The translations under genes and the position numbers were made by a program. A stretch of DNA of 64,000 nt, from assembly GCF_020715685.1 (NCBI RefSeq), contig NZ_CP085840.1:1736001-1800000 (forward strand), in the 5' to 3' direction. Positions 40,676 through 48,358 of the stretch are shown here, in pieces (the stretch's first letter is position 1; every line of letters begins with the position of its first letter). The DNA comes from Dermatobacter hominis. Lineage in GTDB: Bacteria > Actinomycetota > Acidimicrobiia > Acidimicrobiales > Microtrichaceae. The notes under the pieces were generated by a model. That model had not been told where the DNA came from and ran no database searches. It worked only from the letters and a program-made list of their open reading frames with translations.

Positions 40676-41779
40676 ATGACGACGCCCAGGGAACGCGTCC
40701 GGGTGTTCCAGGTCGCGACCGGCAACGTCGGGAGCGAGATGGTCAAGCGGATCCGGAACCAGCCGGACCTCGAGCTGGTCGGGCTGCACTGCTACTCGCC
40801 CGACAAGGTCGGCCGCGACGCCGGCGAGATCGTCGGCATCGAGCCGATCGGCGTCGTCGCCACCGGCACCGTCGAGGAGATCCTGGCCGCCCGCCCCGAC
40901 TGCGTGACGTTCCACGGCGTGTTCCCCGACGTCGACCTCTACGAGCGGATCCTCGAGGCAGGCATCGACATCGTCACCACCGCCGACTGGATCACCGGCC
41001 ACCACCGGGTCGCCAACCACCCGCACCCGTCCGGGCGCACCGAGCGCGAGGTCATCCAGGCCGCGTGCGAGCGCGGCGGGGCGACGTTCCACGGCACCGG
41101 GATGAACCCCGGTCTCGCCCAGATCCTCACGATCGTCCACTCCACCGACGTGACCGAGATCGAGCGGGTGCTCTGCAAGGAGTCGGTCGACGTGTCGTGC
41201 CACCACTCGGTCGACACGTGGGTGGAGGTGGGCTTCGGTCGACCGGTCGACGACCCGGCCGTGCCGGGGATGCTCGAGAAGTACACCCGGGTCTTCGAGG
41301 ACGCGGTGCGGCTCATGGCGGACTGCTTCGACGTCACCCTCGACGAGGTGCGCTTCGAGTACGAGCTCGGCGCGTGCACCAAGGACGTCGACCTCGGCTG
41401 GTACCAGCTGCCCGAGGGCTCGCTCGGCGGCTGCTACCTGAAGTACCTCGGCATCGTCGACGGCGAGCCGCGCATCGAGATGCACCTCGAGTGGCAGATG
41501 ACGCCGCACACCTCGCCGAAGTGGGATATCCAGGCCTGCTACATCACGCAGATCGACGGCGACCCGTGCATCTACTCGAAGCACCTGATCCTCCCGAAGC
41601 CGGGCACCGACTTCTCCGACGTCGCCGCGTTCGCCTCGGTCGGCATGACCGTGACCGGCATGCCTGCGCTCAACGCGATCCGCGCCGTCGTCGACGCGCC
41701 GCCCGGGATCGTCACGAGCGCCGACCTGCCGCTGCGGGCCTTCGCCGGCCGCTTCGCGCCGGGCATCTCCGACCGATGA
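40676..41779 (+). CDS. DapB-like NAD(P)-binding dehydrogenase
   Basis: This 367-residue protein has RVRVFQVATGNVGSEMVKRI, the cofactor-binding GNVG loop of the dihydrodipicolinate-reductase-like family, DLELVGLHCYSPDKVGRDAG, VTFHGVFPDVDLYERILEAG and FHGTGMNPGLAQI. In actinobacteria these proteins are often linked to catabolism of steroids or other cyclic compounds; a true DapB would be about 250 residues. GGGGAGGACAGCAC precedes the ATG and TACGGT lies at 40639 as a possible -10. The stop overlaps a Rieske gene (ATGA), so the two act in one pathway. Confidence 0.8.
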   Translation: MTTPRERVRVFQVATGNVGSEMVKRIRNQPDLELVGLHCYSPDKVGRDAGEIVGIEPIGVVATGTVEEILAARPDCVTFHGVFPDVDLYERILEAGIDIVTTADWITGHHRVANHPHPSGRTEREVIQAACERGGATFHGTGMNPGLAQILTIVHSTDVTEIERVLCKESVDVSCHHSVDTWVEVGFGRPVDDPAVPGMLEKYTRVFEDAVRLMADCFDVTLDEVRFEYELGACTKDVDLGWYQLPEGSLGGCYLKYLGIVDGEPRIEMHLEWQMTPHTSPKWDIQACYITQIDGDPCIYSKHLILPKPGTDFSDVAAFASVGMTVTGMPALNAIRAVVDAPPGIVTSADLPLRAFAGRFAPGISDR

Positions 41780-42762
41780 CCTCGGCCGTCGCCCCGCCGG
41801 CTCGCGTCGATCCGCGCCCGCCGTTCCCGATCGGCTGGTTCATGGTGTGCGCCGCCGACGAGCTCGCTCCCGGCGACGTGATCGAGCGGACGTGGATGGG
41901 CGACCAGGTGGTCGCCTTCCGGACGGCGTCGGGTCGTGCCGCCGTGACCTCGGCCTTCTGCCCGCACCTCGGCGCCGACCTCGCCCGCGGCGGCACCGTG
42001 GTGGGCGAGTCGCTCCGCTGCCCGTTCCACAGCCTCCGGTGGAGCCCCGACGGCGACTGCGTCGGTTCCGAGTACCCCGGCGATCCCGCCTACGCCGTCC
42101 GGCTCCGGGCGTTCCCCGCCGTCGAGCGCTTCGGGTTCCTGTTCGCCTGGCACGACCCCGCCGGCGGCGACCCCACCTTCGACATCCCGGACCTCGACCT
42201 CGACGGCTGGACCGACACCGCGGTGACGACGATCCCGATCGGCGCCCACGTCGAGACCGTGCACGAGAACGGCGTCGACTCGGTCCACTTCGGGATCGTC
42301 CACGGCTTCCCGCTCTCGGCCCCCGCCTACGACGACCGCGGGACGTCCTTCCACTCGGAGTTCCACTTCGCCACACCGAACTTCCTCCGCGAGGGCCCGC
42401 CCGAGATCACGACGTTCTTCGACACCGACACCCACGGGCTCGGCTACGCCCACTCTCTCAACACCGCCGAGGCCGTCGGGCTCCGGTACCGCGTGCTCCT
42501 CCTCACCACGCCGACCACTGCCGGGCGGCTCGACTTCACGGTCGCCACGACCGTGCAGCGGCCGCCGGAGGGCGACCGCATCGCCGGCGTCCCCGTCGAC
42601 GACGTCGCCGACCTCATGCACCGGGGCGCGGTCGGCGGCGTGCACCAGGACGTGCCGATCTGGGAGGGGCTCCGCCACGTCGAGCGTCCCCGGCTGGTGA
42701 AGGGCGACGGGCCGATCCCACGGTTCCGCCACTGGGCCTCGCAGTTCCACCCGCGGGACTGA
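41776..42762 (+). CDS. Rieske oxygenase, KshA/steroid-type
   Basis: This 328-residue oxygenase has Rieske ligands CPH (C62, H64) and CPFHSLRW (C82, H85), and the iron site HENGVDSVHFGIVHGFP with D168, H171 and H176. The ENGVDSVHF stretch is typical of the KshA and cholesterol-desaturase (DAF-36/Neverland) group, which act on sterol rings. It overlaps the DapB-like gene by ATGA. A reductase partner is not encoded here. Substrate is inferred only from the subgroup. Confidence 0.83.
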   Translation: MTSAVAPPARVDPRPPFPIGWFMVCAADELAPGDVIERTWMGDQVVAFRTASGRAAVTSAFCPHLGADLARGGTVVGESLRCPFHSLRWSPDGDCVGSEYPGDPAYAVRLRAFPAVERFGFLFAWHDPAGGDPTFDIPDLDLDGWTDTAVTTIPIGAHVETVHENGVDSVHFGIVHGFPLSAPAYDDRGTSFHSEFHFATPNFLREGPPEITTFFDTDTHGLGYAHSLNTAEAVGLRYRVLLLTTPTTAGRLDFTVATTVQRPPEGDRIAGVPVDDVADLMHRGAVGGVHQDVPIWEGLRHVERPRLVKGDGPIPRFRHWASQFHPRD

Positions 42763-42779
42763 CGTGGCCCCGCCCCGCC

Positions 42780-42806
42780 CCGTCTGAGGCGGGAGCCACC
42801 GGGTAG
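42780..42806 (+). promoter_or_regulatory. SigB/F-type promoter of the DUF1360-YihY operon
   Basis: CCGTCTG, 14 bases, GGGTAG; the GTG at 42817 follows after 10 bases. Confidence 0.55.
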
Positions 42807-42816
42807 ATCCCCGCTC

Positions 42817-43329
42817 GTGCAGCTGCAGCGACCGGACACCGCCCCGGACGACCTCGGTCCCCACGATCCGGAGCGACTTGCGGGGTATCGCGCCGTCGCG
42901 GCGGTCTACGTGGTCGCGGCGGGCGCCGCAGCGGTGGCGTTGCACCGGCGTCGCGCCGACGGGGCGACGCCACCGGCCACCCAGTGGTCCGACATCGCGC
43001 TGGTGGGCCTGTCGACGTACAAGCTGTCCCGGTTGCTCACCAAGCAGACCGTGACGTCGCCGCTCCGGGCGCCGTTCGCCGAGTTCGTCGACCACGGCGG
43101 TCCGGGCGAGGTGAACGTCCGCCCTGTCGGTCGCGGCTGGCGGCGATCGGTCGGCGAGCTCCTGAGCTGCCCGTTCTGCCTCGACGTGTGGATCGCGAGC
43201 GCCAGCACGGCGGCGCTGCGGTTCGACCCGGGGCCGGCGCGCATGGTCCTGTCGGCGTTCGCCGCGGTCGGCGCCGCCGACCTCCTGCAGTTCGTCCACG
43301 TGTCCCTCGAGCACCAGGCGGAGCGATGA
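42817..43329 (+). CDS. DUF1360-family membrane protein
   Basis: This 170-residue protein has a hydrophobic helix (YRAVAAVYVVAAGAAAVAL), the motif LVGLSTYKLSRLLTKQTVTSPLRAPF, and SCPFCLDVWIASASTAALRF with the CPFC pair typical of DUF1360 (SpoVAE-like/YjcA group). A further helix follows. Members in Bacillus are stress- or sporulation-associated. The stop overlaps the YihY gene (ATGA). The GTG start lies 10 bases from a well-formed SigB/F-type box. Confidence 0.85.
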   Translation: MQLQRPDTAPDDLGPHDPERLAGYRAVAAVYVVAAGAAAVALHRRRADGATPPATQWSDIALVGLSTYKLSRLLTKQTVTSPLRAPFAEFVDHGGPGEVNVRPVGRGWRRSVGELLSCPFCLDVWIASASTAALRFDPGPARMVLSAFAAVGAADLLQFVHVSLEHQAER

Positions 43330-44355
43330 CAGGCGAGGACGACCCGGCGGCGACGGAGCGCGGCGACGACGGCGACGCACACGGTCGGCACGCCACGACC
43401 CCCCGGGAGATCCCGGCCAAGGGCTGGAAGGACGTCCTGACCCGGGTGCGGTTGGAGTCGAAGCAGGATCGCGTGCCGCTGCTGGCCGGAGGCGTGGCGT
43501 TTCTTCGCGCTGCTCGCGCTGGTCCCTGCGCTGATCGCCATGGTCTCGCTGTACGGCCTCGTCGCCGACCCGTCCGACGTGACCCGACAGGTCGAGGACC
43601 TCGCAGGGAGCCTGCCGGCCTCGGCGCAGGACCTGCTCACCGAGCAGATGGACGGCCTCGTCGAGCGCTCGTCCGCCGGGCTGTCCGTCGCGGTGATCGT
43701 GTCGCTGGCGCTGGCGCTGTGGTCGGCGAGCAGCGGGATGCAGCACCTCATCGAGGCGCTCAACGCCGCGTACGACGAGGACGAGTCCCGGGGCGCCATC
43801 AAGCTCCGCCTGCTCAGCCTGCTCCTGACCGCCGCGGCGGTCGTCGGCGTCGTCGTGGCCGTGGGGCTGATCGCCGCGCTCCCCGCGCTCCTCGACTCGA
43901 CCGGCCTCGGCGACGCGGCGCAGACCGTGCTCAACGTGCTGCGGTGGCCTGCGCTGGCCGTCCTGTTCGCCGTCGCCCTCGCCGTCCTCTACCGGAAGGC
44001 CCCCGACCGGGATCCGGCCCGCGTCCAGTGGCTGTCGTGGGGTGCGGTCATCGCGACGGTCATCTGGATCGTCGCGTCGCTGCTCTTCGCCGTCTACGTC
44101 GATCGCTTCTCCTCGCTCGGGGAGACGTACGGGTCGCTCGCCGGCATCGTCGTGCTGATGCTGTGGTTGCAGCTCACCGCCGCCGCCGTCCTGATCGGCG
44201 CCGAGGTCAACGCGGAGCTGGAGCGGCAGACGACCGCCGACTCGACCGTCGAGCGCCCGGAGCCGCTCGGCCGGCGCGGCGCCGAGGCCGCCGACACCGT
44301 CGGCCCCACGGCCGACGAGGCCAAGGCCGAGGTCAAGGCGACGGGCCGACGTTGA
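43326..44355 (+). pseudogene. YihY/BrkB-family membrane protein with one frameshift
   Basis: From ATG 43326 the frame encodes a polar N terminus (REIPAKGWKDVLTRVRLESK, then DRVPLLAGGVAF). At 43500 the homology moves to the +1 frame: FFALLALVPALIAMVSLYGL, ALWSASSGMQHLIEALNAAY, about five more transmembrane helices and LWLQLTAAAVLIGAEVNAEL, the YihY signature. An extra T in GCG-TTT-CTT (expected GCG-TTC-TTC) explains the shift. The intact protein would be about 342 residues and is found in the inner membrane of many bacteria, function unclear. A sequencing error is as likely as a real mutation. Confidence 0.82.
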
Positions 44356-44360
44356 CGTCG

Positions 44361-44387
44361 GGCATGACCGCGCGCCCGGCTGGGTAG
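44361..44387 (+). promoter_or_regulatory. SigB/F-type promoter of the GNAT-like gene
   Basis: GGCATGA, 14 bases, GGGTAG, with the ATG 9 bases on. The overlapping TAGCGT also fits a housekeeping TANNNT -10, so the class is ambiguous. Confidence 0.42.
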
Positions 44388-44396
44388 CGTGCCGTC

Positions 44397-44684
44397 ATGG
44401 GCACCGAGGTGGTCGATCGTCCGGAGCAGCAGCGCTACGAGCTCGTCGAGGACGGTCGGGTGCTCGGCTTCGCCGACTACCGGCCGCTCGCCGGCGACGA
44501 GCTTGTGCTCGAGTTCCCCCACACGGTGATCGACCCTGCGGAGCGCGGGCGCGGACTCGGCGCCGTGCTCGTCGAAGGGGCGATGGCCGACGTGCGCCGC
44601 CGCGGCGCCAAGGTCAGGCCGACGTGCTGGTACGTCGCCGAGTGGCTGTCCGGGCACCCCGAGGAGCAGGACCTCGTCGCCTGA
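44397..44684 (+). CDS. GNAT-like N-acetyltransferase domain protein (NATD1 type)
   Basis: This 95-residue protein has RYELVEDGRVLGFADYRPL, LVLEFPHTVIDPAERGRGLG and AVLVEGAMADVRRRGAKVRP, ending with CWYVAEWLSGHPE. The RGRGLGAVLV segment is the acetyl-CoA pyrophosphate loop of a minimal GNAT fold, as in YjdJ/NATD1. The substrate is unknown. The ATG follows a GGGTAG box by 9 bases. Confidence 0.85.
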   Translation: MGTEVVDRPEQQRYELVEDGRVLGFADYRPLAGDELVLEFPHTVIDPAERGRGLGAVLVEGAMADVRRRGAKVRPTCWYVAEWLSGHPEEQDLVA

Positions 44685-44689
44685 TCCTC

Positions 44690-44715
44690 CGGCCGGGCGC
44701 CTCGGCGGCCGGCCG
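44690..44715. terminator. GC-rich hairpin between convergent genes
   Basis: CGGCCGG (44690-44696) pairs with CCGGCCG (44709-44715) around a 12-base loop. It stands between the convergent GNAT and transporter genes and is a likely bidirectional terminator. Confidence 0.5.
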
Positions 44716-45663
44716 CTACGGGAACGGCACCGCCACGTCGGCCGACGGCGCGTCGTCGGGTCCGCTGCGATCCGCGTGGCGCAGGCCGCCGCGCTGCGCG
44801 GCGGCACCGGCCAGCACGACGAGCACGATGCCGACGAGCTGCACGGCGGATGGGCGCTGGTGCAGCACCACGAGTCCGAGCACGAGGCCGATCGCCGGCT
44901 CGAGCGCCATCAGCGTCCCGAACGCGGTGTGGGTCATGCGACGCAGCGCGAGCAGCTCGAGCGAGTACGGGAGCACCGGCAGCAGCAGCGCGAGGCCGGC
45001 GGCGGCGAGCAGCACCTGCGGGCTCAGGTGGCCGGCCGCCTGCGGGATGCCGAACGCAGCCGCGGTGACGGCGGCGACGGGCACGGTGATGGACAGCCCT
45101 CCGAGTCCGCTGAAGCGGTCCCCGATCCGCTGGGTGAGCACGATGTAGGTGGCCCAGCCGACGGCGGCGAGGCCGGCGAACGCCACGCCCGCTGCGTCGA
45201 CGTCCCCGTGCCACGGCTGGTTGAGCAGCACGACGCCGACGAGCGCCACACCGGTCCACACGAGTGCCCGCCGGTGCTGGCTGTGCACCGCGGCGACGGT
45301 GAGCGGCCCCAGGAACTCGATCGCGACGGCCGTGCCGAGCGGGATGCGCTCGATGGCGGCCAGGAAGGCGATCGTCACCAGCGCGCTCGCCACCCCGAGC
45401 GCCAGCAGCGACGGCACGTCGGGACGGCGGATCGAGCGGAGCGGCGGCCGGGCGATGGCGAGGAACACCACCGCGCCGACGGTCAGCCGCAGCCACGCGG
45501 TCCCCGCGGGGCCGAGCGTGTCGACGAGGTCGACCGACAGCGCCGAGCCGAGCTGCACCGACACCATCGCCGCCACCGCGAACGTCCACGGGGGCACGGC
45601 CGACGTCGGCGACGTCCGACGGTCGGTGCCTACCGGTTCAGCCACGGTCGGGCGGTGCGGCAC
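44716..45663 (-). CDS. EamA/RhtA-family exporter
   Basis: This protein of about 315 residues has ten transmembrane helices in two EamA repeats (FAVAAMVSVQLGSALSVDLV; SALVTIAFLAAIERIPLGTA; ATYIVLTQRIGDRFSGLGGL; AFGTLMALEPAIGLVLGLVV). The AIERIPLGTAVAIEFLGPL segment is typical of RhtA-type threonine/homoserine exporters. The gene overlaps the end of the phytochrome phosphatase gene by 26 bases with this start (GTG 45663), or by 8 with GTG 45645. It is probably the last gene of that operon, an unexpected partner. Confidence 0.85.
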   Translation of the reverse strand: MPHRPTVAEPVGTDRRTSPTSAVPPWTFAVAAMVSVQLGSALSVDLVDTLGPAGTAWLRLTVGAVVFLAIARPPLRSIRRPDVPSLLALGVASALVTIAFLAAIERIPLGTAVAIEFLGPLTVAAVHSQHRRALVWTGVALVGVVLLNQPWHGDVDAAGVAFAGLAAVGWATYIVLTQRIGDRFSGLGGLSITVPVAAVTAAAFGIPQAAGHLSPQVLLAAAGLALLLPVLPYSLELLALRRMTHTAFGTLMALEPAIGLVLGLVVLHQRPSAVQLVGIVLVVLAGAAAQRGGLRHADRSGPDDAPSADVAVPFP

Positions 45664-47887
45664 CGGGGCGCTCGTCGTCGGTCCCCGCCTGCAGCCGGAC
45701 GCCCAGGACCGTCAGGTCGTCGACGCCGTCGGGCTCGAACCGGCGGGTGAGGTCCTCGCACAGCTGCTGGCTCGTGACGGGGCCCGCGTCATCGATCGCG
45801 GCCGCGAACCGGGCGAGCTGCTCGTCGAGCTGAGGGCCGTGCTTGCGCTCGATCAGCCCGTCGGTGCACAGCACGAGTCGGTCCCCCGGGACCAGCTGGA
45901 TCGACGCCGGCTCGAACGACGCGCTCGACGAGACGCCGAGCGCCGGGTTGCGGGGCGACTCCAGCAGCGTCGCTCCCCCGTCGGCCCGGGCGAAGACCGG
46001 CGGCAGGTGGCCGGCGTTGACCAGCTCCACCCGCCCGGTGGCGGTGTCGACGTCGGCGACGACGACCGTCGCCATGTCCCGCGGCAGCAGCTCGAAGCAG
46101 AGCTCGTTGAGGCGCTGCATCGCCTGCCCGACCGTCGCTTCGGTGAGCGTGTAGGCCCGCAGCGCGTGGCGCAGCTGCGACATGGTGGCCGCGACCTCCA
46201 TGCCGTGGCCGGCGACGTCGCCGAGCGCCAGGGTCACGTGGCCGTCGCGACCGAAGTACACGTCGAACCAGTCACCGCCGAGTCCGTCGCCACGCGCCGG
46301 CCGGTAGGTGGCGCCGACGTCCAGGCCCGGCACCGGCGGCACCCCGTCGAGGAGCACCGCGCGCTGCATGAGCAGCGCGACGGAGCGGTCCCGGCGTTCG
46401 CGCTCGGCCGCGGCCGCACCGACCCGACGGGCCAGCTCGGCGAGGGCCGCGACCTGCGCGGCGGTCCACGGCGCCGACGTGCCCCGGACGGTCTCCACGT
46501 ACTCCTCGAACGACGACCGGGGCCCGAGCCGGGCTCCTTCGGGTTCGAGGACCACCTCCTTGTGGGCCGGGTCCCCGCCCCAGCGGACCGAGCGGACCAG
46601 CTCGCGGCGGGACGCGACCAGCCAGTCCGAGCCGCCCTCCCGCCAGCGCACGGCCGCGAGGCCCGCGGTGCCGTCGCCGTCGTCGCGGTCGACGAGGCCC
46701 GGGAGGTCGGTGTCGACCGCGGCGGTGACCGTGACGGCGCCACCGTCCGCGTCGAGGCGGGCGAGCAACGCAGCGAGCGAGCGCTCCCCGGGGACGACAC
46801 CGGCGGAGGCGACGGCCACCCCGTCGGCGACGACGACGAACCCGTCGGCATCGACCAGGTCGAGCCCGAGCGCCGGATCGAGCGCCGAGACGGCATCCGT
46901 GCCGCCGTCGAGCAGCGCGGCGGACGCTCGGTCGAGACGATCGCTCAGCTCGACCTGCTCCACCGCGACGGCGGTCGTGACCAGGCCGCCGAGCAGCGCG
47001 GACGCGGTGCCGCAGAGGACGTCGATCAGGTAGCGGAGGCGCTGGGACGGCCGCCGGGGCCCCTCGTAGTGGTGGCAGGCGACGAGGCCCCACAGCCGGC
47101 CGTCGACGACGAGCGCACCGGAGCCCGAGGCCCGGACGCCCATGTTGCGCAGGTAGTCGATGTGCACCGGCGAGACCGCTCGCAGGGCCGCGTCGCTGAG
47201 GTCGACGGGTCCCGCCCCGACGACGCCGGTCACGAGCGGGACGCTCGGCTCCTCGACGTCGGGGATCAGCCGCACCCGGTTGCGGAGGTAGAGCGCCCGG
47301 GCCTGCGGCGGGATGTCCGACGCCGGGTAGCGGAGGTCGAGGAACGAGCCGATGCCCGCTGCGGCCGCCTCGGCCACGACCGTGCCGTTCCACTCCTCGT
47401 CGAAGCGGTACACCATCACGCGGTCGAAGCCCGTGAGCGCCCGCACCTGGGTGACGACGGCGTCGAGGAGGTCCTCCACGGTCGTCGAGCTCTGGAGGCG
47501 CCGGATCATCGTGGCGATCCCCGAGCGCTCCCGGATGTCCACGTCGGACGGCGGCTCGACCTCCACCAGGAGGCCGTCGTCGGTCCGGATGGCGACGACG
47601 TCGACGGTGGTCCCGTCCGGGCCGGGCGCACTGAACGGCTCGCCGACGGGGAACCGGCCACGGACCTCGGCGACACCGGGCCCGAGCACGTCGTCGAGTC
47701 GGCGCCCGAGCGCCGAGCGGGGGTCGGTCGCGAGGAGCGAGAGGTCGGCCGACGCCACGGTGACGACCTCGTCCGCGTCGGTGACCAGGAGCGCACCGTG
47801 GCCCTGCACCGCGCCGGGGGTGTGGATCGGCTCCGTCTCGCACCGGCGGAGCAGGGCCGCCAGGTCCTCGCCGTCTCCGGCGCTCAA
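45638..47887 (-). CDS. Bacteriophytochrome with PP2C (RsbU/SpoIIE-type) phosphatase output
   Basis: This 749-residue protein has a complete phytochrome photosensory core. The PAS domain opens RCETEPIHTPGAVQGHGALL, with C16 in the position that binds biliverdin. The GAF domain has RYPASDIPPQARALYLRNRV (about residue 190) and AVSPVHIDYLRNMGVRASGS with the chromophore His. The PHY domain has the tongue motif RLGPRSSFEEYVE (PRxSF, about 455). The output from about 530 is PP2C/SpoIIE: GGDWFDVYFGRDG, LALGDVAGHGMEVAA and DRLVLCTDGLIERK. It would dephosphorylate a STAS antagonist in response to red/far-red light. TTG at 47887 overlaps the STAS stop (TTGA), so both are translated together. Confidence 0.9.
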   Translation of the reverse strand: MSAGDGEDLAALLRRCETEPIHTPGAVQGHGALLVTDADEVVTVASADLSLLATDPRSALGRRLDDVLGPGVAEVRGRFPVGEPFSAPGPDGTTVDVVAIRTDDGLLVEVEPPSDVDIRERSGIATMIRRLQSSTTVEDLLDAVVTQVRALTGFDRVMVYRFDEEWNGTVVAEAAAAGIGSFLDLRYPASDIPPQARALYLRNRVRLIPDVEEPSVPLVTGVVGAGPVDLSDAALRAVSPVHIDYLRNMGVRASGSGALVVDGRLWGLVACHHYEGPRRPSQRLRYLIDVLCGTASALLGGLVTTAVAVEQVELSDRLDRASAALLDGGTDAVSALDPALGLDLVDADGFVVVADGVAVASAGVVPGERSLAALLARLDADGGAVTVTAAVDTDLPGLVDRDDGDGTAGLAAVRWREGGSDWLVASRRELVRSVRWGGDPAHKEVVLEPEGARLGPRSSFEEYVETVRGTSAPWTAAQVAALAELARRVGAAAAERERRDRSVALLMQRAVLLDGVPPVPGLDVGATYRPARGDGLGGDWFDVYFGRDGHVTLALGDVAGHGMEVAATMSQLRHALRAYTLTEATVGQAMQRLNELCFELLPRDMATVVVADVDTATGRVELVNAGHLPPVFARADGGATLLESPRNPALGVSSSASFEPASIQLVPGDRLVLCTDGLIERKHGPQLDEQLARFAAAIDDAGPVTSQQLCEDLTRRFEPDGVDDLTVLGVRLQAGTDDERPGAAPPDRG

Positions 47888-48231
47888 CGTCCGGACGCGA
47901 GGAACGGGTCGAGGTCGCCGTGCACCTCGACGAGGTCCACGATCCCGACGAGCTCGAGCACCCGGTGCACCCGGCGGTTCTCGGCGGGGCAGACGATGCC
48001 GATCGGCGGGCCCGAGGCGTCGCGCGCGGTGAGGGCGAGGGCGCGGCTGCCGCGGGAGTCCACGAAGGAGCAATCGGTCAGGTCGACGACGACGCGCCGG
48101 TCGTCCTGCGACAGCAGCGACTCGAGCGTGGCGACGAGGTCGGGTGCCGACCCGACGTCGAGCTCGCCGTCGACGCGCACCACGGCGAGGTCCGCGACCT
48201 CCTCCGTCGTGACCACCAACCCCTCGTGCAA
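47884..48231 (-). CDS. STAS-domain anti-sigma factor antagonist
   Basis: This 115-residue RsbV/SpoIIAA-like protein reads VADLAVVRVDGELDVGSAPD, then RRVVVDLTDCSFVDSRGSRAL and IVCPAENRRVHRVLELVGIVDLV. DCSFVDSRGSRAL holds the Ser phosphorylated by RsbW-type kinases. It is directly upstream of, and overlaps, the phytochrome phosphatase, its expected partner. The start is read as TTG 48231 because GGAGG lies 7 bases upstream; alternative GTG starts lie further in. No GGGTAG box precedes it; a TACGAT hexamer at 48311-48316 fits a housekeeping -10, so the switch may be made constitutively. Confidence 0.87.
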   Translation of the reverse strand: MHEGLVVTTEEVADLAVVRVDGELDVGSAPDLVATLESLLSQDDRRVVVDLTDCSFVDSRGSRALALTARDASGPPIGIVCPAENRRVHRVLELVGIVDLVEVHGDLDPFLASGR

Positions 48232-48358
48232 CTGCGGTCCTCCGTCGTCGATCGCTGAGCGCCCCGGCGCGCGGAGGTCTGCACGACTGCACGATCGAAG
48301 GGCGTGCGGGATCGTACCGCTCCACCGCGCTCGCCTCCCGGGTCGGGTGGCGAACCAC

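Noticed and set aside
47322-47329. CGGGTAG inside the phytochrome gene
   Set aside because: It encodes part of the conserved PASDIP region on the minus strand and has no start codon or gene downstream on the plus strand.
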